Made by a program: the position numbers and the translations under genes. DNA of 64,000 nt from Mactra quadrangularis (lineage: Eukaryota; Mollusca; Bivalvia; Venerida; Mactridae), in the NCBI GenBank assembly GCA_025267735.1, contig CM046299.1, positions 19,862,232-19,926,231 of the forward strand, read 5' to 3'. The notes under the pieces were generated by a model. The model had not been told where the DNA came from, made no database searches, and saw only the letters and a program-made list of their open reading frames with translations. Shown in pieces: positions 1-13,604 of the stretch. Numbering within the stretch: the first letter of the stretch is position 1; each line of letters starts with the position of its first letter.

Positions 1-1489
1 ATGCCTTTTGCTCTGGTGGAAATTCCCTTCTGATAGCGGATGCGCTTTACAAAATCGTCAGTTAACAACTAAGCTATGTACAACACATACCTTGTGTAAC
101 TCTCAAGGATCCTTGTGTCCATGATGTTATATTGACATAATCTTTACAAAATGGTGGATTTATTTCACATTTAAATACAGCAGTACCTCCTCTCATCACC
201 CATACATCATGTAGTAATACAGTAAATTTCTCTAATTGTTCCACAATCACTGAAATATTTAGAAAAAATGTCCAATTATCAAATTGTTATTGGTTTGGTT
301 TTTTATTAAATGTATATAGCTATAATATTACATTATATTACTAACATTTTTCTCTTTTTTCTTTATTTCATTTGCTGTATATTTCGTTTTTGTATGTATT
401 TATAAGTGTACGGCCAACTTAGGGTAATGGCGACGAACAACATTGTGTTCCGCCAAAAAAGAATGTTCTGTTCTCTTCTTCAATTGCGAAAATAGGCAGT
501 TTGTTTGGTCAATTAACTTTTGTTCTGCTGGATTTGTTAGTCCGGCAAATTAAGAGGAATAGTTTATGATATATTGTATATGCTATAAGTGTTAGCATTA
601 CATAATGTACAATATTCTTTTCATTGAGTTTGATTTTAATAGCATAAAGTTAACGAAAAAAGTTGTGTTGCCAACCATAGCGATAGGTGGTGTTTCTTTC
701 TTACAAGAATTGTCAAATATTTCAGTGAACTCGTTGTGGGGGTTATAAGTTATTATCTGTTCCGTTGGGTTGTTTGTCCGAAAAATTAGGAACAATTATT
801 TATAATATGTGCAATGAGTGTTGACATTATACTACAATGCGCTACCTTGGTTTCATTGAGTTTGATTATTATTTACACTCATTTTATGGAGAAATTGTAG
901 TGTTGCCTACTAATTCATTGTCAAATATATCCGGGCGCTGAACTTACAATAAAATCTAATAACAATGAACTCATTGCGAACATTATTTCAATTTCCATTG
1001 TGACCTACAAGTAAATTCTCAATACCAACCATCAAACTTAATTGGAAAGCGTAAACAATCTCATCTAGGTACTGTCATGTCACAGATGAAGTTTTTTCTC
1101 CTATTTCAAGAACGCACTTATATGTTTCTAGGTCATTTGTACATCTGACATATATATTTTTTCAAGTACGAATAAATTAGTGTCAAACTACAAATCTAAT
1201 ATTAGATATTCAAGCCGTGAGCCTATCACATTCTAGTATTGTACTCACTATATTTGATCATTTTTACGCATGTATAGTAGGTGCTTACGATGCAAAGAAA
1301 TTTGAAATTCCAATACTATTTACTACATGTGATATAGCGTATATTTTTACCAATACAATGTACTGTATACGATTTTTACCAATACTCATAGAAGCATTCT
1401 TCCGCATGCTTTAATTTTTATTTTTCCTAAACTAAACCGGGAGAACAATATGCAGGAGTTTTTAGTTCTCGGTAACAACTAATGCTGTT

Positions 1490-1830
1490 TTAAACAACAT
1501 TCTTCCGCAGCAAACAAAGGAATTTTCCCAGATCTCCCTCAATATCGAGGAATTGTCCAATTCGAAGCCAGCATTCAATGTCCTCCCAGATGAAGGCTGA
1601 GGCAGTTATAGCAGAAGCATTTATTACATTAAGAACCAATGGCATCGCTCGTGAAAAAAAATCAAATAGGAAAAAAAACATTCCACGGCAGTATTAAGAA
1701 ATTCATTCCAATCCACACACAAATTGCTGGAATTTTCACGAACTATGCCGATGTCAATACCATTTAAAATCAGATGAGACATCTCCTCTATACTCTTAAC
1801 AAATGAAATTTTGCCATTAGGGAATTTCAT
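1490..1830 (-). pseudogene. Frameshifted reading frame, unknown family
   Basis: On the minus strand a frame starting MKFPNGKISF and passing through NSSNLCVDWNEFLNTAVEC runs to a T-rich tract near 1640-1680. From there a second frame (+1 shift) continues with AMPLVLNVINASAITASAF and IWEDIECWLRIGQFLDIEG to a stop at about 1490. The two pieces have protein-like composition and abut at homopolymer T runs, where single-base slips are common. I do not recognise the family. It could be a decayed retrocopy or transposon fragment in Dscam intron 3, or chance; I have not joined or corrected it. Confidence 0.3.
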
Positions 1831-2299
1831 CCTCGTTCATGTTATTTTAAGGGTTTATTTACACATTAAAGAAGAATGACGCACGACCCAGAGCCGAAAC
1901 TTTCTTAGAAAATATTCTACCCTTGTCAGTTTAAGAGTATCGTGCCTGATAAATACCAAATGTTAGTTACATGAAGGATTATTCGACATTCTGACAAATA
2001 GTGTCATTAAACTCTTGTTTGAATCAAACCACTGATTTTAATGCCTTGACAAAGAATTTTCATCCAAACCAAATAGAACAGAACAGAACAGAACTGTATT
2101 CACATAATGTGTGTACTGTTCATGATGTAATATCTTATGTAATACATTTTTGTTCAATATATTTAAAGGAATTGCAAGGCAAAAGTTCAACTTCATATTT
2201 CCTGATTTTGAACTGTATTTTTATAACTGTGAATGCAACAGACACACTGTTATATTACTTGGCAAAATATGTCTTTATTTTCTAGTAATATTTGGAGGA

Positions 2300-2340
2300 G
2301 GTTTTCTAACCAGACCCACGTGGGTCAGGTTAGCTAAAAA
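2300..2340. repeat. Palindrome centred on CACGTG
   Basis: GACCCACGTGGGTC (2313-2326) is a perfect 14-base palindrome with a central E-box. It is extended by CTAACC on the left and GGTTAG on the right with one mismatch pair between. Confidence 0.75.
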
Positions 2341-5300
2341 TAGATTAGTGTTAAAATATGCATTTACTGTTTATTTTATTTTACACTCAGCACATGATAC
2401 ATGTGATTAGAGGTTTACTGATGAGAAGATACCAGAGCTTGTTATTGTGCAACATTAGTATAATTCTATTAAAAAGATATCCTAACCGCCTAAGAATGTT
2501 GAAAAGACAATAAATCAATGTATACCACGTGTTTTAATTCGTTCAGTTGAATGTAGGTGATTTCCTACGTTACGTTCTTAATACTGTTTTAAGACTAAAC
2601 TTGGTTCGATACTTTTAGGCACAGTTATTTGCCTGTATATCCCTTTAAACATTACAACTTTTGTACATGTACGAATACAGACACAACACATTTATATAGC
2701 ATAAGACAAATATTTATCAGCCAATTGAGAAACTCATGCAGTTTCGCCGCACAACGCTGTCCATTTAATGATAGTCTAAATTCTCTATTTTTTAAAATTG
2801 TGCCTGAAGCAGTAATTCTAATTTCTTATGTAAAAATACTAATTTAACCATGGATATTTCTAACATAGCAGCTAAGCAACTAAATTCTTTGACAATAACC
2901 CGCTCATATCTATGATATTTTATAATGAATTTGTCAAAAATGACACTTATTTCAAGCATTTTATAAGACTTTCTGGAGCAGGGAAATATTTCACTTTTGT
3001 CAAAAATCAGTTGCTTGTTCTATGTTATGCTAAGGTCATACTGTTCTTGTATTATATAGATCGAAAGCCCTAATACCCGCTGGGTACTGTACTAGATTTA
3101 TATCATACTTGTGATATCTTAATCACAGTTATAAGCACGTAATACTTCAAGAAAATAACTCATGCATAATTTGCACTTTAAAAAGACTTTTATTAAATTA
3201 TTAACAGTTATTCATCAACTCCTCTCATCTTGTTTTGTCTAAGTGTTTTTGACATTTGAACAAAACATAAATACCCGATGGTACAAAATCTCATATAAGT
3301 TTTCATATTTGTACGAGTAAAATGATTGAGTAAGCTCCACATAAAAGTCTGTATTTGTTCCTTCACATTAAACTTCGCGAAAAAATACACTGCCAGTATT
3401 TAGTATTATTTTAAAACGTTCGAAACCGAGTAAACACTTTATATAATGAAGGTTATTTTGGATAAATGATACTAAACAATATATACATAATTTGGCGCTT
3501 AAATTAACACAAATACATGTAACCCCAAATAGTCCAAACAGCGTAAATGGCTTAACTGCTTATTTTGTTTAGTACAAAAACAAATATGATAAACATGTAT
3601 AATGAGATACTATTATACCATAAACATGCATATTTACTGAGTAATATGTACGAGCGACGAAAACCTTGAGAACAATGTGAAAGTACATTCAAATAATCTT
3701 GTGATACTTTTTTCTATAAAATATTTTACAAATATTATTTGTCAAGTACAAAAATGTGTATTATTGCATGTACTACAGAACAAGCCGCGTCAACGGGCAG
3801 AGAGATTGGCAAGCTGGTTAGACTCCAGTAGTTGTGAAAATATATAACATTTTCAAATGAAATGAAATACTAGGTGTGCGTGCCTTAGAATCAGTCAATA
3901 AGATAATATTTCTGCATGATAATAAATATCATGGTTTTATTGCCTGTCAATACTTAAAGAAAGGTTTATTTTTAGTAAACTGTTTCAGACTAATCAGGAA
4001 ATACTTTCTTGTACGGGTATAACTCATTATAGTTTTAGTTCAGTAATTTTCCATTGAAATATGTTCTAGCATTTCTTGACACAAGTTATGTAAGTTTACA
4101 GCAGGTCGGTGTTTCTTTGAAATAAATTACAATATTCCCTGTCTACTTAAATACATGAATCTGTTGTCACTTCAGAGGCAAATTAGTCCGGATATTTAAT
4201 CCAGAACCATTTATGCCGTTACGCTGGTCACAATGAAAAATCATATGTACCTTTGTCATATTTATGGTCAATTTACTAAATGAATATTTGCACTTTCTAA
4301 CAATTAGCGTTTAGGGCTCATGTTAAAAATTGCAGTTAATGATAAATACTTATTAATTTAGTCCCGAATGTTGTTGGGCGGCACGAACACGAGAGTTACG
4401 AAAATTGCCTTTGAATTTGGACTTCAATTTACTATAATACTGGATTTGAAACTTTACTAAGTATGTTTGTAAACAATAACGATCACTGACCATTATTAAA
4501 CGTCATGTACACACGTTGTGTTGCTATAAATTATATCTTTCATACTAATGTTGGTGTTTTGAATCAGAGACTAAACTATTCACACAACTGTGTGGCACCA
4601 TCAACACACCAACAGTATCATACCGCTACGCTACAAAACATTTTAAATAAACAAGCTTCTTTACAAAGTCATTCAATACAAATTGATTTCAAATTCTTTG
4701 TTTTTCCATTTTCATAGGACAAATATAAAAATCAATTTAGGATCATGACAAGAATTTGATATCATGTATTGTGTATTGGTGTAAATGATGACAAGTTGAA
4801 ACAACGTAACTCAGTGTGATATGTACATAATACCATGTTTGTATTGTACTGCTGTAAGCCATAGTCTCATGATACGTGAAGAAATCGTTAATTCCAAAAT
4901 TATAATCAACAGTTGAGTCAACGGTATTCCTTCAAGCAATACCTAGATCGACTGTTGAGTCAATATCGTTCTATCCGGCGCTACCTAGAACTGTTTAAGC
5001 AAGCTTTGATTTATTGTGCCTTAAGTAAACACTCTATAATTGATGTTTTATGAAGCCATGGTTAAATTAATGTAAGTTTATTGGTTTTATTAAGCAATAG
5101 AATCCTTGGTTATATTGAGATCTATTGTTATAGATTTGATTATTAGCAGTAATTGTTTTCTCTCAATTCCAACACGGAAAATCGTATTCAATCTGAACCA
5201 CCAGGCTGTGATGTAAATATTCTTTGTTTCGATGATCATTTTAGTAAAAGGTCACTAAGATTTACAGAAACAATGTTAATTTACACTGTTTCAAACACTT

Positions 5301-6088
5301 AATCTCGATTTTCGTAAACTCAACTTTTCCCGCAAGGCCCCATTAAAGCCGGAACGCAGAGAAATGATTTAACGAACTCATTTATTCAAAGCCATCTTAT
5401 TATAAAAATAATTATAACATCCATTGTGTTTAAATCTAGTGTATTCATTGCCAAAATGGTTTGTGCAAAAAGTCTATGCGTTGTCCTGTTCAACAACGTT
5501 GACTTGTTGGAAAGAAAAATCGAAAGTTGATGGGTGATACCCGCGATGACCAAGTGTGTAAATAACTCTGTCACAGATTTGGTTATATTCAAAATTACTT
5601 GTCGCTGCCTCTTATTATGTAAAGAAAATAAATTCGTATTATTTTAAGGCAAGTTGGCCGATAGATTGCAAGCAATATAAAATACAAAAACGCATTAAAA
5701 CCTTAGAGATACCAAAATAATATTTTAGCAAACTTTGTCACACTTGGTAAAGCAATAGATCGACATAGAAACTAAACGATTATTTAGTAACATCCCTTTA
5801 TATATGACCTTATTTTTAATAAATACATTTTAACAAACCAGCGCCTATGGTCTAATGTTAAACCCTTCATCGGGTTAAATCAATAAATACATAAATGAAA
5901 TAAAAAGTTAATTACAAAGTTTTAATGCATTATTTTATGGCTATTATAATTCTGATTTAAAGCTGTATTTGATTAGAAAATGTTTGAATAAATATAAAAC
6001 CTGCAGTTTTATTGATTTTGTTGTTTAATCAATGTTCTAAGACAGTAACGCCCTTGAACATTTTTAGCTTTATATTATAAAGTTGGTT

Positions 6089-6395
6089 GGTTGGTTGTTT
6101 GTTTGTTGGGTTTAACGCCGTAAGAACACATTGCATATGTTATATCACGGCGGTCAGTCCATCTGCTCACTATTCCTGGAAAGGCTTAATTTCTGGATTT
6201 AGCTGATAAACAACTACTAGGCGCATACTTCCGTCAGTGACTGACTACTGCCCTACATGATTTAGAATCCGCGGTAGGAGATGGTCGTAAAAATTACATA
6301 ACCAAGCTCCAGGAATATATGCCCACCCGGAAATCGAACCTACGACCGCTCGATCAGTAGACTTGTTCGCTACTGACTGAACTAGTCGGGCGGGC
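6089..6395 (-). mobile_element. SINE-A copy, full length
   Basis: The left side has (GTTT)n and GGGTTTAACGCCG tail, then TCACGGCGGTCAGTCCATCT, with the tRNA-like head at 6330-6395. Flanks TATAAAGTTGGTT (6076-6088) and TATAAAATTGGTT (6396-6408) match at 12 of 13 bases. Confidence 0.87.
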
Positions 6396-8049
6396 TATAA
6401 AATTGGTTTCAGTTGTACGTGAGTTTAGAACTCATAGCACCAACGGAGAAGAAAGTTAATACCAACCTTCCTACCGAGGAGTTCATATACTCAACATTAC
6501 TGTTTTGATATAGTTTGGGTAAATAAACTTATTATACATGTATTAGACGTACACAATGGTCGGACCAGTACGCTAATTTGTCCCGTTGTCTTCATTTTAA
6601 ACAAGGGCCTTAAATTATGAAAAACATGTACCAATCGCGCCACATAACTAAAAACAACGCTCCGATGAAATTCTGATAAATATGATTCGTTAATTTTGCG
6701 AAAATAAAATATGATATATTAAATGAATCAATTCAGGCAATGGGGATGCCGTCGACTCCACGCTAATCAAAGGACGAGGATAATAAACATGTTCAAACAA
6801 AAAAAATATTAATCAGTTCTGATAATGTTTCATACAAAGCAAATTATTATACGATTGCATTTACAATTGGACAAAGAAATCTTACAGTGCTTTAGAGTCA
6901 AGTTAAAACGAACAAATAATAATTTACATGTATTTATTAAATTACGTTTTGTCACGATTACCTTTTTCCCCTATGCTTCAGTATGTAAATAGTTTAATCT
7001 AAGCTAAAAACAATCATGATACAATTCTACGATAAACCCCTCATGAATATTCTCTCACATGAATACTCTCACACGTGACACAATCATTCCAATATTGTTC
7101 AAACAACCTAGTGAAATTTAAAACCTCAAGTTTATAAGTAAACAATGTTCCTTGCCATACATCTCTATCCCGTGGAGATATTCCGTGACAATAGCCCATT
7201 CTAGAAGAAATTGTACTTTATTTAAAGTTTTGCTTCAAGGATGCAGAAATTATTCTATGAAAGTATTTGGAGCAAGGTTAAGGTATGCTTTTATGTATAC
7301 ACAATGTATTTAAAATACACGAGTACAGGTACACGTGAAAGGTGAAACACACAGGACAACAGAACACGCCAGACAAAGCTCAGTCAAGCCAGCATGACGT
7401 TCAGACAAGGGCTTACAGTATAATAACGTAATACGAGAGTATGGCGACTACATTGTTGATAGATATATAAAGAGAAAGTAAGAACACAAATGATTGTTGT
7501 AAAGAGACAATGGAAGCACAACGACTAGTAAGAATGCTGTCACAAAGAGAACAGCTTTAGTTGTTACATTGTTTGTTTGTCCTTTGTTTTCTTATTCTAG
7601 TCAGCATTTGTTTGTTATAAAGCTTTGTTTACGTCGAGGTCAGCTAAAGGCTGTTTAACGCCTTAAGTATCATATTGTCTCCACTTAAAGAGCAATTACA
7701 ATACATGTATATTACAAAGAATATTTACAGTAGCATTGTATATTCGTTAATATGATCAAACGAACATTTTATGGCAATCTTATACATAAGTACATGTATA
7801 TTATTCATTACATGCGAATTTATTATATGAAAAAGGGAATTTGAAAACATATCAGAATCAGAAACAGTAAAAACACAAAGCTACAACTAAGACAAAAAGC
7901 AACGAGTGACATGTTACAGAGTTTTATAGTTGCGTTATAAATTGGACGCCCTAAACAAGAGTCTTAGAGGTTCCCGCTTTAATACGGACAGAGGTAAAAT
8001 AAGTTTTAGAGGAGGAAGGGGGTTGAAACCAGAATCTAGGATAAACCAA

Positions 8050-8155
8050 CCTCATACTATTTAGCCTTTCCAGGAACTGTGAGCAGGTTGACTGACCGCC
8101 GTAATATTACCTATACAATGTGTTGCTATGGCGTTAAACCCAACCAAAAATAAAG
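8050..8155 (+). mobile_element. SINE-A 3' fragment
   Basis: Only the tail half is present: TAGCCTTTCCAGGAACTGTG, GACTGACCGCCGTAATATTA and TTGCTATGGCGTTAAACCCA followed by A-rich sequence. Confidence 0.75.
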
Positions 8156-10510
8156 TGAGAGCTGTATCTCTTTTTTAAAACAAAGTTAGGTATGTGGTGC
8201 TGAACGTGAAAACAAAAACAAAAACTACAATTTCCCATTGTAATCGACCAAGACTTCTTGTTTGCAGATCATGTAGGATTTAGGAATTTCGGGATCTCGA
8301 AACAAAATACCGAACTTAAAAGCAAAGTCACGTGAAAATGAAATCAATCTAATTATTTCGAATACAATACCGAAGATGAAAAAAATTTACTGCTTGTTCG
8401 TTTAAGTACCAAATTCAAAGAAAAAAAACGTGAATCCATTTTAACATATCAGAAAATGTAATTACGAGTTGCTTGTATTCTGCGTTCGGTCACGTGATTA
8501 AATTCTAATTCCACTTTATATGTTCCTCGATTTTTATTGGGTAAAATTGGAGCAAGTGAAAATTGACAGCAATGTAATTTGCCAAGCATAGAATTCTTCT
8601 CAACTAACAATGGTTTAAGTCTTAACGATACAACAATTCTTCTTTTAATTTTTCTGTCAATGTGTACTGAGCATTGTGTAGTTAGAAATTTACAAGAGAG
8701 TGTATTGTGAGTACAATGGTCTGAGTTCTGAACTAAATAATCTACATAAAATATAAAAGTTGAAAAAAGTATAAAAAGTTGATTCTTGTCCTATCTTTTT
8801 CCAAGCTGGCCAGGAGCTTTATTTTTAAGCTTATTGATGAACGCGACTGACTTTTTGTTTTCGATATTCTGCAAAAGCTTTTCTGTTCTATTCAGAGTGA
8901 CAATTGTTTCAGGTGGCATGTTAAAAGATAATCGTAATCGTTGGTTCATAGCGAGGACGCTTATTTAATATATATAATGAATAATTAAAACTTTGATCAA
9001 AACTTGCGGAGTTTCTGAATGAAACTAAGTTCAGTTTTACATCAGTGGAACTTTTTTGTTCTGAAAATCATATCAATATTTAAAATATGTGAAAACAGTA
9101 TTTCACATTTTAGGCACATAAACATGATTACAGAATTTTGACCTTAATAACATTTCATTAAAACGTAGTAAGAGGCAGTTCGTATAGGCATTCTTTACAT
9201 GGACCTGCGATATGCATAGGGATGGGTATCACAATTTATGCTAGACATTAAAATGCATTATCATATGCAGTCATAAATTCAAAAATGCACTAACCAAAGT
9301 TAATATGGCATTAACTCAACTATGAAATAAGAATTTGTAAAATCATGCATTTCTAATTATTCTGCATCAGTACCCTAACGGAGGACCTTACATTCATTAG
9401 CCATAAACAGTCACCATGCCATACAGTTTGACGGCAAAGTGTGTCTTCCTAAGCCCTAAAAACCAATGAAATTTGAACAGTGGAAAAATCCAAATTACTA
9501 TTTTATCCCTAGTGAGCATCTTCTGACGATAAATGACACATTAAACACGTGCGTGTTAAATTAATTCATCCCAACGAACAATTACGCAAAATACAACAGC
9601 GGTATTTTCTTATCGCTTTTAGAATCATTATCTAACACGATCAATATTTAATGTTCAAAATAGTATTCTTATAGACCCCAGGAGACTTATCGACAAAGTT
9701 ATACCTAAAAAGAACTGAACAATTTTCACAAGCGCAATGTTTTGTTGACCCCCATGTAATGTTTACATAATACAAGTATATATTGATCACCTAAGATTAC
9801 TATCGACAAAGATGTTGAAACTCTTCAAAGAAGGAGGTGAATACATAATCTTCAAGGAGTTTTAATACAAATAAACTACAACAAAACATGTCATATTCTT
9901 GTAACTTGAAAAATCTCTTAACACAATCCAGATGACGTGCGAGTGTGTCAAGGCTATGGTAGTTGTTATATACGTACATGTATGATGTTTATAGTTATTG
10001 GTTTTGAACAATGCAATCGGGTTGATAGATTGTTGGCTTTGTATGAAAATCGCTTTACGATGCTATACGCCAATTTTTGACGGTTTTGTTATAATTTTCT
10101 GTTTTACATATTGTGGCGGCCAATCAACCAACTCTATGACCGTGCATGGATAAGTAAGATACTGACAAACAAAAAGCCTTATCTCTAACGAAAATAATGG
10201 ATGAAATATTTGAGCACTATAGGCTTTTTCAGAATAGGCTTGACATTTTAAGTCTAAATTCATCACAAAGAATGTTGTCATCAACGATGTTGTTCACAAC
10301 GCATATATTACGTGACATTTGCAATCAGAGTAGATCAAAATATCAAAGAAGGTCCGTCAAACTAGATTTTTTCTTCCATATCTTTTTCAGTCATTTCGCC
10401 ATTGTGTATGGAATGACGTAAAATGTACGCTCCTTGTATTAAGTAGAAAGTTAACTGTTGGATAATCGGTACTTTTAGTTAAGTGAAACGGTGAGGTTTG
10501 AATTTTTCAA

Positions 10511-10791
10511 CCCGGATCAGTTGCGCAGTTGGTAGCGCGTCTGGATTTCCCCCAAGGGAGTACTAATTCGAATCCCATCCGGGGAGGTTATACCCTTCCA
10601 TGAAAATTTGACAATAGTGTCAATTTTCTTCCGTTAATAAGGTATATGGAGAAGTGTCCAGCCTTGGGGAAGTGTAGGTGAGTACTGGTTATAGACAAAG
10701 GTCCAGGAAAGCTAGGTAAGGTGTGCTGGACGCCGTAAAATAACCTAAAAATTGTATTGACACGGCGTTAAACCCAATATAAATAAATTGT
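10511..10791 (+). mobile_element. SINE-B copy, full length
   Basis: The head has box A-like TTGCGCAGTTGGTAGCGCG and box B-like ATTCGAATCCC. The family body follows (AAATTTGACAATAGTGTCAA, GTGAGTACTGGTTATAGACA) and ends with ACACGGCGTTAAACCCAATA. Direct repeats ATTTTTCAA lie at 10502-10510 and 10792-10800. It sits in Dscam intron 3. Confidence 0.88.
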
Positions 10792-11732
10792 ATTTTTCAA
10801 TGCGGCGTTTCTGTAGAAACAAAAATTCGCGTGGTATAAGCATAGTTTTGTTGCAGCTTTGACGCTCAGATTGTATGATATTGAAGTGCATTTAATACTA
10901 ACAGAAATATGTACATTAGAATCAGAAACAAGTCGTTCTTCAGACGTTTGTTTACGGAACATAAAAATAAATGATTTTTTTCTGTCTGGTTTCTTAAAGT
11001 ACAGACAGTTGCAACTTTACATTTGGTGAAGGAAACATTATAATGGAATATTTCTTGGCCGAGTTCTTATCAAAAGAAAATTATTTGCTATGAAAAATCA
11101 TTTAAATAAAACATATTTCTTCTCATAAAAAGCAAACACAAAACAATATAGAATGAAATATCTAAAACTGCGAGGCATCTTTGTTTTGTATTTAAAATTT
11201 AGTCTCCACAAGAAACTATATATGTTTTGCATAGTAAGCAAATATCACAATTGTTTGCTTGAACAGCTTTGTATGGTATATTGACCCATTTTCATGTAGG
11301 TTTTTTTCCTCAATTCGTTCTATCACTCTATTCCTAGGAACTTAAATTTGAGCATAAACCTATTTTAATTTCATTTGGGAATCAAAAACAGTTTCCTCCC
11401 AGTGCATTCAAATCTAGGTTGTTTATTTCTGATTGGGTTTACACATCGCATAACGAAGCTAATTGATATCTGCGAATTTAAATTACTTTTGAAATTCAAG
11501 TAAATTTGTTTCTCGCTATGTGCTCAATGTTAAGATCACTTAAAAAGTACATTTAAGGATTAAATCAATAAATTTGCTAGCTGGGGTTATTATACTAAGC
11601 CGTTGGTACATTCTAGTATCAGTTGAAAATTTAAATTAATCGGTGCAAGAATAAAATGTAACTTAATTTAATGTAGTAGTTAAGTACGATACCGGTTCTG
11701 TTCTTTGAATTTTGTTGCTTTTCATGGGGGAT

Positions 11733-11905
11733 TAGCAAGACATTATATAGGTAATATCACGGCGGTCAGTCCACCAACTCACTGTTCCTGGAAAGGCTAA
11801 ATCTCTAGATTTGACTGTTAACCAGTTATTAGGCACATACTTCCGTCAGTGACTTACAACTGTCCTATATGATTTAAAATCAGAGGTAGGAGGAAAATCC
11901 ATGGG
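11733..11905 (-). mobile_element. SINE-A fragment
   Basis: The body contains AATATCACGGCGGTCAGTCC, TTCCTGGAAAGGCTAAATCT and CTTCCGTCAGTGACTTACAA. The tRNA head and the extreme tail are missing. Confidence 0.75.
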
Positions 11906-12362
11906 ACCTAAAATCGTCAATAATCGCATGATTTTGTCATAACCAAGGTGGTCTCCATGCTGCAAATTACTGCACAGTGAAGTTTCGCTACTAAAATCTT
12001 GGATTTTTTATGATATTCCGTCCCAAAAGCTAGATATTAAAAGGTGCCTGTATTCAGATCGTTCCACTGTTAAAACAATATATTTTAATGTTTCTTAAAG
12101 CGGGACTTTACGGTAGTTAACAATACGTCATGATAATGAGTGTGACTTTGTTTGAATTTCCTATTCTAATTGATTATTCTACGTTATCATAAGATAGCTG
12201 GGGGTCGAAAAGTCAACGCACTTTACCTTTGAAGGGTTACAAGCTTTTTTAATCAGCCAAGATCGATCTTTATCCTGTCCTGTTTTGAAGCAAAGATCTC
12301 ACAAACACTATATAAATTTACGTTAGTTTTTGTGATAATCGCTGAAACCATAGACAAGATCC

Positions 12363-12434
12363 AGGGTTGCCCGCGAGACTGTAGCAAAAGCATTGCTTAA
12401 AAGAGCAAGTTACTACAGTCTTGCGGGCATCCCT
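12363..12434. repeat. 22-bp inverted repeat (hairpin) in Dscam intron 3
   Basis: The left arm (12363-12384) and right arm (12413-12434) are reverse complements at 20 of 22 positions around TGCCCGC(G/A)AGACTGTAG. The loop is 28 bases. The arms are far more GC-rich than the flanks. Confidence 0.8.
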
Positions 12435-13152
12435 CGAGATATATTGATAGTTTTTATTAAATTATTTAATTAATAAACTGAAAACATCAAATAAGCACAC
12501 AAAATATTAACCAATTAATATATAATACAATAAGTTTCCTTATACTATTCAATATATAAATATTTTTCAATTTCAGAAAGAAACTAATAATATTAAATGT
12601 AATACATTCGGATATTCTCGCGTTTTATCGGTCATTTAGATAGTATCATGGCAATTCAATTCCCGCGCTTACAGCTCAATCAACGGTCCTAACAAAGTAA
12701 CATGGAATCGATCCGGCAATCGAAAATGCTTTATTACTTCCGATTCTAAAAAGCCTTTTATCAAATAAAAACATCGGGGATACACACCATACTGATATGT
12801 ATCTAAATTAACTGAAAGCAGATGGCTTAATAAGTCACGTGGTACGCTTATTTAGAGCATGTTATTGATATGTATTATTTGATGTTTATATGAAGTATGA
12901 CAGCATCATGCTATCATGTATATTGATACATGCAATGTAGATGAATATTAAATTAATTACTGCACGTAATATACGATGTAAAATGACGCAAGTGCATTGT
13001 CCGGAATAGACATCCACAAACTAATGGAATAACACATCTACAATTGTAAAATATAATGGATTTTCTCGAACTAGATCAGGACTGTGCGTTTAATACTAAT
13101 ACAATGTTACAACAAAATATTTTCTTATTTAGCATAATCTTTTCATAGGTTA

Positions 13153-13385
13153 TTTTGTTGGGTTTTTGCCGTAGCAACACGTTGTATAGGTCATATAACA
13201 TAACAACCTACTTACTGTTCGTGGAAAAGCTAAATCTCTGGATTTAACTGTTAACCAAATACTAAGCACATACTTTTGTCAATGACTGTCAACTGCCCTT
13301 GGTAGGAGGGAGAATGGCCGTAGAAATAATTTCATGACCAAGCCCCACGAAAGTATGCCCCGCCCGTCTAAATCGGACTCAAGTT
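13153..13385 (-). mobile_element. SINE-A fragment next to Dscam exon 3
   Basis: The tail TTTGTTGGGTTTTTGCCGTA and body are recognisable up to the GAAAGTATGCCCCGCCCGTC part of the head; the box A end is missing. It lies about 220 bp downstream of the exon 3 donor, inside intron 3. It produces a misleading open frame at 13334-13546. Confidence 0.8.
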
Positions 13386-13604
13386 CTAGCGCTTCGTCAT
13401 CTTCAAATAGAGACGTATTTGTGTTTCCGAAGAGAGGGCTGTGGCCTTTAGGTACTATTGGTAAGGACCGTATAGGTACACAGGTTTTCTATTCTGACAC
13501 AGGTCAGAAGAATGATGGCCCAGGAAAACTATGTTATGAAATCTAGTCGCTGTTCGATTAAACAAACAAACGATTTAACATGCATTGTTTTTAGTCTGAC
13601 TCAC

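Larger units (their letters stand above)
1..13604 (-). other. Dscam intron 3, partial (no further exon recognised)
   Basis: At least 13.6 kb of AT-rich intron follows exon 3 on the minus strand. I searched the minus strand by eye for the Cys-x-x-Pro and Trp blocks expected in the Ig2 exon and found none. The contents I can name are SINE copies at 6089-6395, 8050-8155, 10511-10791, 11733-11905 and 13153-13385, an inverted-repeat hairpin at 12363-12434, a palindrome at 2300-2340, and a frameshifted reading frame at 1490-1830. The rest shows nothing I can identify. In arthropod Dscam1 this is where the exon 4 cluster of alternatives begins, but no sign of a duplicated exon cluster is seen here. 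Confidence 0.6.

Noticed and set aside
2001..2410. Two overlapping plus-strand frames (94 and 86 codons)
   Set aside because: The frames overlap out of phase, are rich in Phe/Tyr/Ile as expected for AT-rich chance frames, and have no motif.
10063..10284. Minus-strand frame with LDLKCQAYSEK, checked as a possible Dscam Ig2 exon
   Set aside because: The LKC word is suggestive, but there is no following Pro or Trp block, no suitable acceptor in phase 1, and the rest does not resemble an Ig fold.
10511..10580. tRNA gene candidate with box A and box B
   Set aside because: The cloverleaf is incomplete and the sequence continues into the SINE-B body with target duplications, so it is a SINE head, not a tRNA gene. 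The same applies to 60537 and 40032.
13334..13546. Ser-rich open frame MTKPHESMPRPSKSD..
   Set aside because: It begins inside a SINE-A fragment; the same MTKxHESMPRP start occurs in other SINE copies (near 16180 and 60630). A repeat artefact.
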